A DNA stretch of 64,000 bases, taken from Microthyrium microscopicum. Its lineage: Eukaryota; Ascomycota; Dothideomycetes; Microthyriales; Microthyriaceae. How positions within the stretch are numbered: the first letter of the stretch is position 1; every line of letters starts with the position of its first letter. The notes beneath the pieces are model-generated. The model saw nothing but the letters and a program-made list of their open reading frames with translations, searched no databases and was not told the origin of the DNA. The position numbers and the translations under genes are program-made. Location of the stretch: contig MU004232.1 in assembly GCA_010405405.1 (NCBI GenBank), positions 391,481-455,480 on the forward strand, read 5' to 3'. Positions 33,655 through 45,583 of the stretch are shown here, one piece after another.

Positions 33655-36558
33655 TCAGAGATCGCGGACGAGTCTGGCACCAGCCCAAACAAAGGGATAG
33701 TTTCTTTGATACCAGTTGACACTATTGAAGTCAGTCTTCACTCGCTCGAGTCCCTCTAGCTTTGCAGGAACTTACAATGACTTGCGGCCTGCGATTCTGG
33801 GATGCGTAGCCCAAGAGCCGCCAAGCACAATATTATGTTTGCCGTCAAAGAAATCGGCTAGAATCAATCAATTAGTGTCTGGACATTGGTTGCTGCGTAT
33901 GGGTAGTAGACTCACCAGTATATCCAGGATAAAGCTTCATAGGCTCAAACCCTTCATGCTTCTCCAGCACAGAGCTAGTCCATTCCCACGCACCGCCCAG
34001 TTCAGACTGGCCTGCCAGCTTATGTTCGCCAGTCACTGGCACAGGATGCCAGGACTTGAGGCCAACATTGGCAGATTGCAAGTCAATGAACAAGGACGAT
34101 GGGTCGAGAGATGGCGCTGCTCCATTGCTGGAGAAGTGGTGCTTGTCACCGTTGAATGGTGGCGTCTCTTCCACACCATCGTTGACAAGGTGTGAGTTGA
34201 CAGCAGGGGTCAAATCTGTCCGGTTTGAGACGTCTTTGTTTTTCATCTCTTCGACAAATTCGTAGATGCTCTTGGCTTCTTCGAGGGAAGGGATGCGGCC
34301 TCCCATCCAGCGAGCGCAGCCGGCAATTTCATCGTATGAGGCCATCACGGGCCAGTCAAGCGCAAACTTCAGTGGAACTTTGCCAAACACGGTTCGAACA
34401 GCTTTGTTGGAAACGAAAGTGGCAATGGATTGTCCATTGGTATGCCCATTGGTGTGTCCATTGGAAGTTACATTGATTGCGGTTGATGACAAGAAGGTCC
34501 AAGAAGCCGGAATCTTGTCACTTCCATGAGCTTCAAGATATTTCGCAAAGTCTCCATTGGTGATGGCCCTCTCCTTAGCTTCAAAGGCGCCGACCTGCGC
34601 AGATCTCGTGGGCTTTTCATTATCCCATCCGAAATATCTCGGTGCTTCCAAGTCCTGGTCGGGGTCATCCAGCCCAAGAGAAATGGTCCTAGCAGGTACC
34701 TTGACCCAGTAATTTCCGACAGCATTTGCCTTGGTCGCGCTCGCCAGAGCTTCGAAGTCCGGTACAACGACACCGACGGGAGGCACAGTTCGCTCGCTTT
34801 GAACTAACATATACAACAGAGTCTCCAGATGCATTGTCTCGTGCTCAAATCCCAGCCAGATGGCTTTACGAAGGGCACCGTTGCTCTTTAGCTCATCAGA
34901 CTTCAAGAGGTCCTTTACCCGCGTGCGCACGCTTTCCTGGTAGGCCAAGATCTGCTCCGCTGGCGGCCAAGTTTCCGGGACTTCGCTGTGATCATGGCAA
35001 AGCTCCGGATTGTCTACATCCGGATCAATTCCACGTTCAAAATGTTTCTGGTAATATTCCAGTTCCTTAGGGTTCGGAGATTTGCCAGTAGCTTTGGTAA
35101 GGTGGATATCCAAGAAAGTGGGAATATGACCCAGATAAAAGATACAAGCGTTGCGCAGCTTAATGGGTTTGGCAGTCAACTCTTCATGCGGAATCATTTT
35201 CTGTGTAATGATATCCCAAGCCGTCCAAAGGCTTTCCCAGTCCTGCAGTGATGGAACTGGGCCGGCGGCATACTCAGCGGGTTGCGACGGGAACATGACT
35301 GTAGGCTTGTATGCCATGTGTAATCCTGAAAGTTGTCAGTTTCGTTTGTCAAGCAGACGTCGATTACCAAATTATTTATTGATCGATAGTTTGGAATCAA
35401 TATCATCACAAGATATGGGAGAGAAGTATTAATCATAACATACCATAAGAGGAATCCTCATTCGCCCACCAGGAACCCTGGACTAAGCCTGCATCTCGGA
35501 ACAGCTGATTGGCCTCTTCCGCAGAGAACTTGTTGCTTTCCTCAATTTGGACCCGCTCGTCCTTGTGGATAGTTACACCGTCTACAACGACGTCTCGAAT
35601 TGGCGAAACGCAGGCTACGTGCCGTCCGCCATGTTCGTCATATCGATATTCGCCGATAACTCTCCAGTCCTCAATGTTGAATTGGTGGGATCCGAGGAGT
35701 TCGTTGGCATGCTCCAGACCGTTTAGGATGAACTTGTGAGTCGTACCTTGATTGTCATTGTAGGCGTGGAAGACTTGGCTTGGATCTTTACAGGCGTCGA
35801 TTCCAAGGAGCAAGCAATCTTGTGGCTGAAGAGTGCTGGCAAAGCTCCTCAGGAAACCGGCAGCTTCAGATTTAGTAAAGTTGCCAATACTTGAACCAAC
35901 ACTTAGAACTGCTTTTGGTTTATCCTTGATTCCTTCGGATTTCAGCCATTCCAGACCGTCGTCGTAGGTTGCATGCAGGCCGTAGCATCGAACGTGTTTG
36001 AATTGTCCAGTCTTGATGGCTCCAAGTGTTCGTTGCAATTCCTCGAGCGAGACATCCAGGGCATAATAATCAACCTTCTTTTCGGCCTTCTCCAGAGCAT
36101 TCAATAGGATCTCAATCTTCCTCAAGTTGCTAAAAAGTGTTAGTTCACGTCATCGTCCTCCGAATATCCAGTGATCAGAGGCCTCACCCTGATCCCAACT
36201 CCAAAATGATGCTGTTGTTTGCAATTCGCTCCGCAATACTGTCCGCATATCTCTCCAAAACTGAAATTTCTTTCGAGGTCAAATAGTACTCCGACAAGTA
36301 GGTGATCTTTTCGAAAAGGCGAAGACCAGATACATTGTATAGCAGCAGTGTTGGTAGTGTCTTGCCATGTCCACCTTCTGGTCGCAAGCCTTGCTTGATG
36401 TCCTCGAGCATGGAATATTCGACTCTTGCTTTTCTGATATCAATGATTGAGACGTCATTTTTTGGTACCGCTGGCTTTTCAACCCCAACGGGAGGCTGAA
36501 TGTCCGACGGATCCCTCACGGGAGCTCCGCGCATCGCGACTGGGCTTTCAACAGCCAT
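33655..36558 (-). CDS. EGT1: Ergothioneine biosynthesis protein EGT1 (methyltransferase-sulfoxide synthase fusion)
   Basis: Makes hercynine from histidine by S-adenosylmethionine-dependent trimethylation, then joins it to cysteine as a sulfoxide using oxygen and iron. Five exons: 36558-36188, 36129-35444, 35325-33916, 33857-33776 and 33721-33655, giving 871 aa; all junctions keep frame. Residues 30-345 are the EgtD-like domain, starting SIIDIRKARVEYSMLEDIKQ, with the SAM loop LELGSGNLRK spanning intron 1. A DinB-like domain carries the iron motif HETMHLE at about 513-519. The EgtB-like FGE-sulfatase domain (about 590-871) has GGRIPSLEEAKSIYEF, LGGAWEWTSS and a terminal NWYQRNYPFVWAGARLVRDL. 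A tandem NGHTNGHTNG insert lies in a loop of this domain. The lyase EGT2 is not in this window. Confidence 0.95.
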
Positions 36559-37999
36559 GATCACAACAAGCAAAAAACCAAGACTTCTAGAACTTGGGTT
36601 TTCGAGAGAATATGGATGAAGTTAAAGACAATTGTAGACAACAAATCGATTACAAGGTGATTGTATAGGAGATTTAATAGAACGAATCAGGGTCGGACCT
36701 TGACGTACGTGTGGAGATCACAGTTCAGGATCTCAGATCAAAGTATACAAAGCATCTGAAAACCAGCTTAACTTCGTCTTACGTTATGTTCTTATACAGG
36801 GATAATTTGATATGTCCATGGACTTTAAAATTTGCTGTACATGTTGTAGAGCCTTCCTTGTAGACAGACAGTATTACACAGCAAACGACATGCAAAGCAC
36901 TGAGCATAAACCGCGCAGCTGATTAAACATACGGACTTGATGACCGTTCATTGCTTGCATAACGGCACTCTTACCGTATTTGCGTGCTATTGGCGCTCAG
37001 CTGAAAGCCTTCAAAATAAAGCAGTCTAATCAAACGACGCATAGCATCCAAAACCTTCCTAAAAAGGTAAACAAGCATGCATCAGTAAGTACGGCCGCCC
37101 CACAGAATTCCATCTGCAGCTATCCAAGTACTACCTGCAGTAACCAAGCCTAGGCATGTGGAAGATTCATCCCTGACGGGATCCAATCCGAAGCCAAAAT
37201 GGCCACAGCTGCGTATAATTACATCCCCTTCTAGGCTTCCTTTGCTCGATTCGCCTGCGGTACCGGCGGTACAAGGTCCATAGCCGCGTCTTGCACGACC
37301 TCACTTCCCAATCCGCCAGGCTGGGGGAGTCTATGACGTGAAGTGGACTCTCACCCACAGGCTTTGCTAGTCCTCAAGAGGGAAGGTAAAGTCGCCACAG
37401 ACGTACAACTATAAAGAGTACACATGCGTAGCTAGGCGTATACGTGCCTAATTGAGCAGAAACGTGTGGTCTGGACCATTGGGCAATGGATGATGACGGA
37501 TCTTCGTGTCGTCGAAAAACACCATGTTCTATGCGAAGCTCGGGGCCAGGGGTAAACCGAATGATTGACCAGAGTGATGCTTGCTTGCAGGTCTACCTGT
37601 ACGGACCTTGGGGTTCCCCTCGAATGATCTGCCGCAGAGGAAAAAAGACTCTAGGTTGCCTTGTTGCATGGTTAGTTTGATATTAATATGCGCGGATGTC
37701 ACCGGCGTAGCGGGGTGCTTGGATGGCCCCGCGGAAGCTGTTGACAAATCCAGTTGAATGGTACAAGAACATGTCAGTAGAATAGCCATGATATGTTAAT
37801 CAAGGTCAGACTAAGAATGGCTGTGGTTAGATTCGATCATGTTTGCTCAAAATAGCAACAAACAGAGCGACTTTCAGCACTCAGCAATATCATAAGCAGA
37901 TACAGCCGTAGGCTCTGTGGACTTAATTCCGAAATGAAGCTCCATGACAGTCATGCATTTACTATTACTACAGAAAATCCCTAGAGGACATTAGTCTAA
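36559..37999. other. Intergenic between EGT1 promoter and DDB1 3' end
   Basis: 1.4 kb with no supported gene. Short ORFs on both strands have neither credible starts nor recognisable motifs. Confidence 0.4.
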
Positions 38000-40900
38000 C
38001 TAGTGTAGCCGTCTCAAGTGATCTACAATATCTCTGACATCAGTAACCGTCACACTCTGTCCTCCACGGTTCAATGCATCGACGCATTGCTGCTGAACTT
38101 CAGGCGGACTATCCAAGAACCGCTCAATCAACTCGCCGTCCACAAACCGGCGAGGTTCCTCCTCCATTCTGACGTCGTTTCTGAAGGCTCGATAGCCTTT
38201 GAAGTCGATATCTCCAAGACTCTTGACACTTTCCGCCAGTATATCTTGGAGATTCATGAGCAGATCTCGCTTGTTGTCGGCGATGAGACCAAATAGATAC
38301 AGTGATCCCTCTCTCTATGACGGGTTAGTCAGTAATTAGTCTGTGGAAAGAGGACGGAAATACGCACAGTTGCGAGCAGCGCCTTTGGAACGACTGGCGA
38401 ATCTGCTGATGTTTCCACATCAATACTCTGCATGCGATTGACAAGTTCTCCTATGCAAAATTCCGAATCGACTTGCAGTCTTCGTAAATCGTCTGCGGTT
38501 GCACCCTCAAGATTCCGTGAGAGAACAAGCAAATTCCCTTCGGCATCGCTCTCTAGCCAGCTATGAGGGCCAACTTGACATACGGCAGTTCCCCAAAGCG
38601 TCTGGTAATGTCGAGCTATTTCAGTCAAAGAGTGTTTGCCAACAGTAGATTTATCCTGAGATTTGTATTGCAGTATCGACACTGACTTCATCAAATCCGC
38701 TACTGCAATCGTGTCACCTGTGATGCACATGCTTATTGGCATAGTGGAGGTTCGATATGTAGCCAGTTTGGTGAGCCCTGGCGTTCGTCCAGAAGAAAAG
38801 TCATAGGAGAATATAGCAACTGTTTTGTTCATCGCTGCCACAATTTTCCCATCGACCATGCCAAGGCAACGGCAGGCGCCCTTGATACTATGTTGGAGAA
38901 TTGGGCGTAGAGTTTGATCTGCGGTGAGCTCGAAGATGATGATTCGACCTCGAAATTCGTCTACGGTGTCGTCCTCTACAAAAGAGGTTCCCACGATGAA
39001 ACGTTCTTCCATTGAGCCATAACCATCATCGAGCTCAGTTCGAAGGACGGACTCAATAAGTTCGTCATTTTTAAGCTCATAGCTGGCGACTTCTTTGAAC
39101 ATTACTTCTTCAACGACCTTGAAACTGCTTCTTGATATTTCAGCACCATCCTGTATACTCCGCGCAATCGTTCCTATTCCGAAGACTTTGAGTGCTCGAG
39201 AGTAGACAAGGCGTCTTGCTGTTTCGCCAATCTGTAGTGGTTGGACATGAGTAGTTCGTTCGTAGTCGATTTGTGCGATTTTAATGTCATCGGATGTTGC
39301 AAAAATAACTGAATTTGGGAATGCTTCAGAGTCAAATGGACAGACGCAGTTGACTTGTTCAGTATCGACGGCTGAGAATGTCAACCGACCCTGCTCTTCG
39401 TAAATCAAGCTAGAATGCTCGCTTGCAACGAAGATGCTCTTCAGCTGTCCATCAGGGTACGTCAGTTCCGTAAGCTCTGCTTGTCTCGTACCTAGAACAG
39501 TTTTCATGGCGAGTTTGAGATTTCCATTTTCACCAATCTCATAAGTAGCCACATGCCCATCAGCCAGAGCAGCAAAAAGGATCGGACTATCGTTAACCTT
39601 GGAAACCGTGGAGATGAGTATGGATCGGGGTAGAGCACGTTCTTCTCCACTTTCGGTCGAGCGTATAGGCTTCCATTCTCCAGTGCTCAATCTTATCACT
39701 CCAATCTCACTCTCCTCCTCGACGCCAGAGTTCCAGAATCCAACAAACAGCATCTCTGAAAGTGAAGGTATTGACGACAGAGCGATGCAGGAGATTTGAT
39801 AATTTGGAGGTGCCAGGTGACGTTGAGGTTTGATGCCGTCCTGGAAGTTGAAAACTTGAAGGACATTGCCACCTAAGCAAATCACAAGTCGCTCATCGTT
39901 CGCAGTTGCCGCTATGATGTCGACCCCGTTGTCTGCGTTCCAAACTACTGGATTTGAGTTAGATACGAGACTTCGTATTATGACACTCTTTTGAGTGACC
40001 TGAAGGAGTTGTAGCTGTGAGCTTTGATGAATATTGCGTGCTAGGAGAGTCTGAGAATCCAGAGCCATGCCAGCGTCCAATTCCTCAACGGCGCCAGATG
40101 AGTCGAATTGTAGTAATCTGCTCTCGTCGGTGAAACTTAATAGAATAGCGTTGACTTTTGGTTGCGATGGATCCAACCGAAGACTGAATATTGCAGTCGT
40201 ATTCTCCAAATCAGGGAGTAGACCAAGCTCTTTGACACCCACTCCACTGCGGACACTTCTAATGCTACCATCTTGCCATGCGCCGCTACCAGTGACAATT
40301 CTGGCTTGTCCAGTAGAAAATTCGTTGGCTGGTCCATCACCTGAGCGATTACCCATATCCATGACGGTAAAATCCAGAATAGGGGACAGACTGGCAATCG
40401 TCTGGATAATCTCAATAGTCCCATCCGTAATCCTGACAACTTGAGAGTCTCCGTGGTGCGAACCAACGAAAAGCAGATCGTCAGAGAGATAAACCAGACA
40501 TGCTGCTTGAGACGTAGTTCCAAGCTCTTCCACCTCCATTTCATCCACCAAGCCTTCGCGGTCGAGATGTAGATTCAGGCTGTAAAGTTTACCAAATTCA
40601 TCTGCCAGAACATATCTAAGATTATCGATTCGTGCCCATGACGTCCAGATTGTGGCATGAGGTAACGCTTCAATGTGATCCTTTGCCGTTGGGCCATCAT
40701 CAAACCAGGAAACCTTTGTTTCCGCGAGAACAATTATGCCGTAAGGACGATTCGGAACCGGGATTAAATGGCTTGCGCCAACATCAAGGTCTGCAGTGTC
40801 TCGCTGATTCTCGGAATCTCGATATTCAACAGCAACATCCGTATCCTTGGCGCGCGATTGATAATGGATCTCTCGAAATCTCATGCGAGCATTGCCCTCG

Positions 40901-41559
40901 TAGTCTTCCCAGAGAAGCGCCACTTCGGGCTTTGCCCCACGACCTCTGGGACGCTGACTGAATGCTGCTGACTTGACGTTGAACTCTGGAATTCTAGACC
41001 AGGCGACTTCGTCAAGCACACTTCTTTTGGTTTGGATGCCCTTTTCGACACCTTTGAGGCCCCATTGAACCAGAGGAATTGTTGTTAGAATGCCTTCATA
41101 AATCTCCAACAGCATAAATTCATTTAATGGATCAACGAGGCTCCGTTCTCCTGATTGTACTTCTCTTGCGGTCCTATCTGCAAGATCCTGAAGTTTGAAG
41201 ACTGTGTCCAGCTGTTGAGTGTTTGAATTCCATGATGCTGTGAAGAAGTGTCCGGTGTCTGTTCCAACGAAGATATGATCAACAAGTGAATCGGCCGGTC
41301 GGAACTTGTTGAGTACGACAATGCGACCGTAGACCAAATGTGAGCCAACAAGGTTTAGTATTGCTCCTGAGCCGCCAATCTGATAGGTCTCTATGCGGTT
41401 GAACTTTCTGATCAAGCACCCAAGTTAGCATAGCCACATACACTCCACAAATAGACGTACGTACGCTACTACTAAAGATTCGGAATCCGGGTCTATTAAG
41501 TTGAGCTTGAGGGCCAACCGGATCCCGCTTGGTCGATGAATTGGAGTAATGTAAGCCAT
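38000..41559 (-). CDS. DDB1: DNA damage-binding protein 1 (CUL4 adaptor)
   Basis: Adaptor that links CUL4 ubiquitin ligase to substrate receptors in DNA repair and chromatin control. Three exons: 41559-41465, 41407-38368 and 38314-38000 (introns of 57 and 53 nt), giving 1149 aa, the family's normal length. It opens MAYITPIHRPSGIRLALKLN and crosses intron 1 as ESLVVAKFNRIETYQI. Triple beta-propeller sequence follows, with the CPSF_A region in the last third (ACRCLGMVDGKIVAAMNKTV, DTIAVADLMKSVSILQY). The C-terminal helical tail is EGSLYLFGLI...LMNLQDILAESVKS...DGELIERFLD. This is the DDB1 branch rather than the splicing factor RSE1 or CPSF160, judged by length and the N-terminal motif. The start is 524 bp from the divergent RPC5 gene. 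Confidence 0.92.
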
Positions 41560-42083
41560 GCTAGGGGCTGGAGGTCATATACCAGCACTGAAGCTGTATC
41601 ATCTGTCTGCAAGAATATCTATCACGGCCTCTCGTAATTCAGAAGGGGTCCCTCTAGAAAATCTTTTGCAACAAAAGAATATCGGAATAGAAGTGGGATG
41701 GTTAACAAAGTGAGGTCTTGTTCAAATCATGATGCACAGTGCAGTTGATGATTAAATGCCCGGACATAAGATTAGATTTCGAGCTTCTTATTTCCGCACT
41801 AGTAACTTTTTGGTGACTCTCGAATTTAAAGCATCGAGTTCTGCACAACTTCTGCACAATTTCCTTCCACCACCAAACCTCATCACAGAAAGCGAAACAG
41901 TTAAGTCAGCAAAAACGCAGATTCAAGCGATCCCGGAAAGTCTTGAAGTCCTAGCGCACATTGATATCTCTGGATGATCATTATCCTCAGCTCATAGCGT
42001 CGGCTGATTCGCCATGTCTCGTGCGTCCATCAAAAGCTCAAATATCAAGGAAAATTACGCTAACATTTTTAGACGAAGCCACC
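41560..42083. promoter_or_regulatory. Bidirectional promoter of DDB1 and RPC5
   Basis: 524 bp between divergent ATGs. The RPC5 side ends in GAAGCCACCATGG, a strong Kozak context. No ORF with an ATG and recognisable content. Confidence 0.45.
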
Positions 42084-43232
42084 ATGGACGGCGATGAGGA
42101 GGACTATGTTGTTGCAGAATATGACGTTCTCATAACACCAGAAACCGCCCAACAAATTTATCTCATGCAATATCCAACTCGGGACCGCAAAGCACCATAT
42201 AACGAAGCCAACAACAGCCAACCTCTGGAAATGCGCATCAAACCCCATGCTGGCTTCATGGAACTCGACATTGGTTTCAATACAGGCGAGCACTTCGACA
42301 AGCGCAAGGGAGTTTTGTGGGGTGAATCCTTGCGGGCGACTGAAAAGCTGGGCGCAAACTCCTTTGGTGTTGCTAGTGGCTTCGGAAAAGGGAACAAGTC
42401 CAACGAATCGATGGTCGCGGATAGTAGCCGTGCGGCTGATGAGGAAAAGCTTCGGGATATGCTGCAAGATTTCGATCATTCGGTTGGTGAAGGCAAAGTG
42501 TTGATGAAGCAAACCCTTGGTGGACAGATCATTCGCCCTCAACCTGGCCGTCCTATGTACATGCTCGGCGCTTTTCGAGGCAGTAAGTATACTACGAATA
42601 CCGGCTTGCCGGAAACCGTTGCTAACGGTCTTTAGCTGAATTACATCTATCCATGGTCACTGGAATCGTTCAGATGCGACCTCAGTTCCACCACATTGAT
42701 GCTAAAGGACAATTGGCCAAAGTCAAGCAAGTCCGAGAGCGAGCAGCAGCAGAAGCGGCCAAAGGATCTGAATCTCGTCTAATCACCCAGCGTGCCCATA
42801 CTGCCGATGATGAAGAACTCAATATCGAGCGTACCGACAAGTTCTTGGAACGTGCAGCTATGGAAAAGTGGTCCAGACTCCAGTTCAGAGACGAAGACGT
42901 AAGTTCTTCCGTTCACATACATATCCGAACCTAATGACGTGCAGTCGGACGAAGCTTTCTCTGCTTATCGAGAATCTCTATTCCTCCAAGACACTCATGG
43001 TGCAAAGAAGCTCGAGTCGCCATGGGATAACGAAGAGTTTCTAGACGCCATCAGCATACCCCGTGGCAAACCAGGAGCTCATATGAAGCGCAAGGCGCCC
43101 ATGACACGAAAACAAATTCTGGTTCTACACCGTGAAGCAGAGGAGGATGCTGCTATCGAAGCAGCGGAAAAGGCTCAGAAAGAGGCAGAAGCTGGGAACC
43201 ACAAGGATACTGAGGCTATGGATATGGACTAG
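42084..43232 (+). CDS. RPC37: RNA polymerase III subunit RPC5 / RPC37 (Sin-like)
   Basis: Peripheral Pol III subunit that pairs with RPC53 (RPC4) in a TFIIF-like module for initiation and termination. Three exons: 42084-42582, 42636-42898 and 42945-43232 (introns of 53 and 46 nt), giving 349 aa. Diagnostic features are an acidic start MDGDEEDYVVAEYDVLITPE, then QQIYLMQYPTRDRKAPYNEA, PLEMRIKPHAGFMELDIGF, FDKRKGVLWGESL and, after intron 1, VTGIVQMRPQFHHIDAKGQL. The C-terminus is acidic and Lys-rich (AAEKAQKEAEAG...EAMDMD). The stop is TAG followed by CAG TCG, and the frame remains open for a further 202 codons (see the next entry). It is longer than yeast Rpc37 and shorter than human RPC5. Confidence 0.9.
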
Positions 43233-43265
43233 CAGTCGAATAATCCAGCAGCACCGGTGGACCGC

Positions 43266-43841
43266 ATGGTTTCATTACGTCTTTCAACCAAACCAGAGTC
43301 TCAGGACGATATACGCCGCCACTCGACTGACACGCGTACCTTGACACCACAACCTATGGAGTTGCGTACTTCCGCGAAAGCAAATTTTCGAGACCACATA
43401 CGCCGCCCACTCGTCACAGATCCTCATCACTTGATGAACCGGTCTTTGGAGATACGTCTTTCGACCGAACCTGATTCCCAGAATGACATAAGCCGCCAGA
43501 CCATTGATCCTCGTGTCTTGACAATCGATTCTCATGTCCTGACAACAGAGTCTATGGAACTCGATGTCGATGCCACTTTGGATTCATTGATCTCCGAATC
43601 ACCCGAGGATCTACGCTCTACAAAATCTGGCAAACTCACAGACGAAGAAGTTGAAGACGAAGCACTTGTGCCACCGCCTCTTCAGACGCGGAAGAAGAAG
43701 GCGGCGGCAAAGAGTTTGTCCAAAGCTACTGGCAAAAAGGTCAAGGCCACCGCAAAGGCAAGCGAACCAACAGATGATCTAATGCCCGAACCACTTGCTC
43801 TGCCTGCTGGCCGATCATTAAGGAACCGGACTAAGAAATGA
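43266..43841 (+). CDS. Basic repeat-bearing ORF in frame behind the RPC5 stop
   Basis: From the first ATG (43266) 191 aa; counted from the RPC5 TAG, 202 sense codons without interruption in the same frame. Three imperfect about 30-residue repeats come first (LRLSTKPESQDDIRR, LRTSAKANFRDHIRR, IRLSTEPDSQNDISR), then an acidic stretch (LTDEEVEDEAL), then a strongly basic Lys/Ala segment (TRKKKAAAKSLSKATGKKVK) and a terminal LPAGRSLRNRTKK. It resembles nuclear disordered proteins. It could be a separate gene 33 bp downstream of RPC5, a readthrough extension, or the severed C-terminus of a once longer RPC5. No function recognised. Confidence 0.45.
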   Translation: MVSLRLSTKPESQDDIRRHSTDTRTLTPQPMELRTSAKANFRDHIRRPLVTDPHHLMNRSLEIRLSTEPDSQNDISRQTIDPRVLTIDSHVLTTESMELDVDATLDSLISESPEDLRSTKSGKLTDEEVEDEALVPPPLQTRKKKAAAKSLSKATGKKVKATAKASEPTDDLMPEPLALPAGRSLRNRTKK

Positions 43842-43896
43842 TGCACGAAATTAGCGAATTAGATACCCACTTATACCAGGCATTGGAATGTAGATA

Positions 43897-44372
43897 CAGT
43901 GCTGCAAGAGCTGAGTCCTCCCCCCCCCTAGATTATGAAATGGCGCTTCAGGCCGTGATTGGAGGGCGAGAAGATCTAAAGAGTGCGTTAGTATGCAAAT
44001 TTAGCGGCGTAGCCCCTTAGATCAATCTTACCAACTCCATCCTCTTCCCAAATTATAATATTATCGATCCTAAAGCCTAATCTTTGTCAAATATATTGAT
44101 TTTTAGTGTTTTGATGCATCTTCAGGTCAGTAGTGAGTGTTTATTTAATATCAGAATTTGATTTCTACGTTATTAATATGGCTTCAAAAGCGACCCAAGA
44201 TGTGGTATTTAGGAAGGATGGTTTTCAAGGGGCTGCTAATGGGCCGCGACCGGGCGGCGCCCTACAAATTTGCACTGTAACGCCCATCCTACCCCGAAGA
44301 TCCACCCAATTACGGCATGATCCGCTAATTTACGATTTTAGGGGGGGGGAGGACTCAACTCTTGCAGCACTG
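43897..44372. mobile_element. Tc1/mariner-type MITE with TA target duplication
   Basis: Terminal inverted repeats start CAGTGCTGCAAGAG, then C (left) or T (right), then TGAGTCCTCCCCCCCC. The left arm is 43897-43930 and the right arm about 44337-44372. Each end is flanked by TA (43895-43896 and 44373-44374), consistent with TA duplication. Inside the arms the inverted similarity continues in decayed form (GCCGTGATTGG against GCCGTAATTGG; TGCAAATTT with GGCGC-type sequence). 476 bp with no transposase frame. The paired runs of C and G are part of the arms, not sequencing artefacts. Confidence 0.85.
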
Positions 44373-44651
44373 TAGAATGTAATACTGACTATTACAATCA
44401 AGCAGCTCAACTTCCCTTTGCTTGCATGTGACCGAAAAGCTGCACTCTAGCATTCGAGTATATCCCATCATGCGGAGTTGCTTCCGCGACATTCAATGGA
44501 TTTCTGAGGCTCAAAATCCCCCCGCCAACTCCAACATCTCACCACCAAGTCCGCGAATACCCGCTCAACATCAATGAATCATAGCTCTCTCAAACCCCTT
44601 CGACAGCTTCCAAACCACAATATCCAAGTTGCTCGAACAACAAACCATTAG
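44373..44651. promoter_or_regulatory. Promoter region of PDX3
   Basis: The right end of the MITE lies only 280 bp upstream of the PDX3 ATG, so the element may contribute to that promoter. CT/CA-rich near the start codon. Confidence 0.4.
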
Positions 44652-45404
44652 ATGCTCCGCACCCTCCTCCGCCCACTCACCATTCCCATCCCAAAAATGG
44701 CCCTCAACCCTCAACCCACCGCCTCAAAATCCACATCCTCAACCACATCCAGCGCACCAACCGTCTCCCTCCCCGGCGCACCGCAAGCCGCCCAATTCTC
44801 CAAAGGTTCCCTCGACCGCTCCGCCCTCGCCTCCGACCCAACAACGCAGTTCACAAGCTGGTTCGCCGAAGCCTCCTCCGTCCCACAACACGAAGCATGC
44901 ACACTAGCCACCGCCGAGCTACCATCCGGCCGCGTATCAGCACGCATGGTATACATGAAATCCCTAGACCACGGATTCGTGGTTTATAGCAACTGGGGCA
45001 CTAGTAGGAAAGCCGCTGACATCGCCTCAAATCCGAATGCCAGCTTAGTATTCTGGTGGCGTGAATTGGAGAGACAAGTGAGGGTGGAGGGACGCATTGA
45101 GAGGGTGAGCACGGCAGAGAGTCAGAAGTATTTCGATACGCGGATAAGAGGGAGTCGGGTCGGTGCGTGGGCGAGTCAGCAGAGTAGCGTGTTGAGCGGA
45201 CGAGAAGAGTTGGAGGGGCAGGTGAAGGATGTAGAGAGGAAGTTTGAGGGTGTGGATGAGATTCCTGTGCCGGAGTTTTGGGGAGGCGCGAGGGTTGTGC
45301 CGGAGAGGGTGGAGTTTTGGCAGGGGAGGGAGAGTCGGTTGCATGATCGGTTTAGTTATGTGAGGGATGGAGAGGGGTGGAGGATTGAGAGACTTAGTCC
45401 ATGA
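44652..45404 (+). CDS. PDX3: Pyridoxamine 5'-phosphate oxidase
   Basis: FMN enzyme that oxidises pyridoxine or pyridoxamine 5'-phosphate to pyridoxal 5'-phosphate. Intronless, 250 aa. Family motifs in order: DPTTQFTSWFAEASSV; EACTLATAELPSGRVSARMV (FMN site); GFVVYSNWGTSRKAADIASN; ASLVFWWRELERQVRVEGRIERV; SRVGAWASQQSSVL; PVPEFWGGARVVPERVEFWQG; and the terminal RLHDRFSYVRDGEGWRIERL. These cover all the expected FMN and phosphate contacts. The first 15 residues (MLRTLLRPLTIPIPK) before a second Met (44697) look like a short mitochondrial presequence, so two start sites could serve two compartments (inference). The gene converges on DCL1. Confidence 0.95.
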   Translation: MLRTLLRPLTIPIPKMALNPQPTASKSTSSTTSSAPTVSLPGAPQAAQFSKGSLDRSALASDPTTQFTSWFAEASSVPQHEACTLATAELPSGRVSARMVYMKSLDHGFVVYSNWGTSRKAADIASNPNASLVFWWRELERQVRVEGRIERVSTAESQKYFDTRIRGSRVGAWASQQSSVLSGREELEGQVKDVERKFEGVDEIPVPEFWGGARVVPERVEFWQGRESRLHDRFSYVRDGEGWRIERLSP

Positions 45405-45583
45405 TCATCGATATGAGACGAGAATGAGGACTGGAAATAGCATATTCGAGAGAGCGCCATATTCATGTTCTTGTTTGACGGCACTCCTTCTCATTTTGAT
45501 ACCTCGATACTACATAGTGGCCCCCTTAACATGTATATCAACCTTTTCATGAAGTAGACGCTGGCAGATATCAGCTTTTTTGA

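Noticed and set aside
21380-36540. Many open frames antisense to FAD2, PAT1 and EGT1
   Set aside because: They mirror the real exons, start at non-ATG codons and lack family motifs.
33655-45404. A secondary-metabolite cluster around EGT1
   Set aside because: Neighbours are DDB1, RPC5 and PDX3. There is no transporter, regulator or second ergothioneine enzyme nearby.
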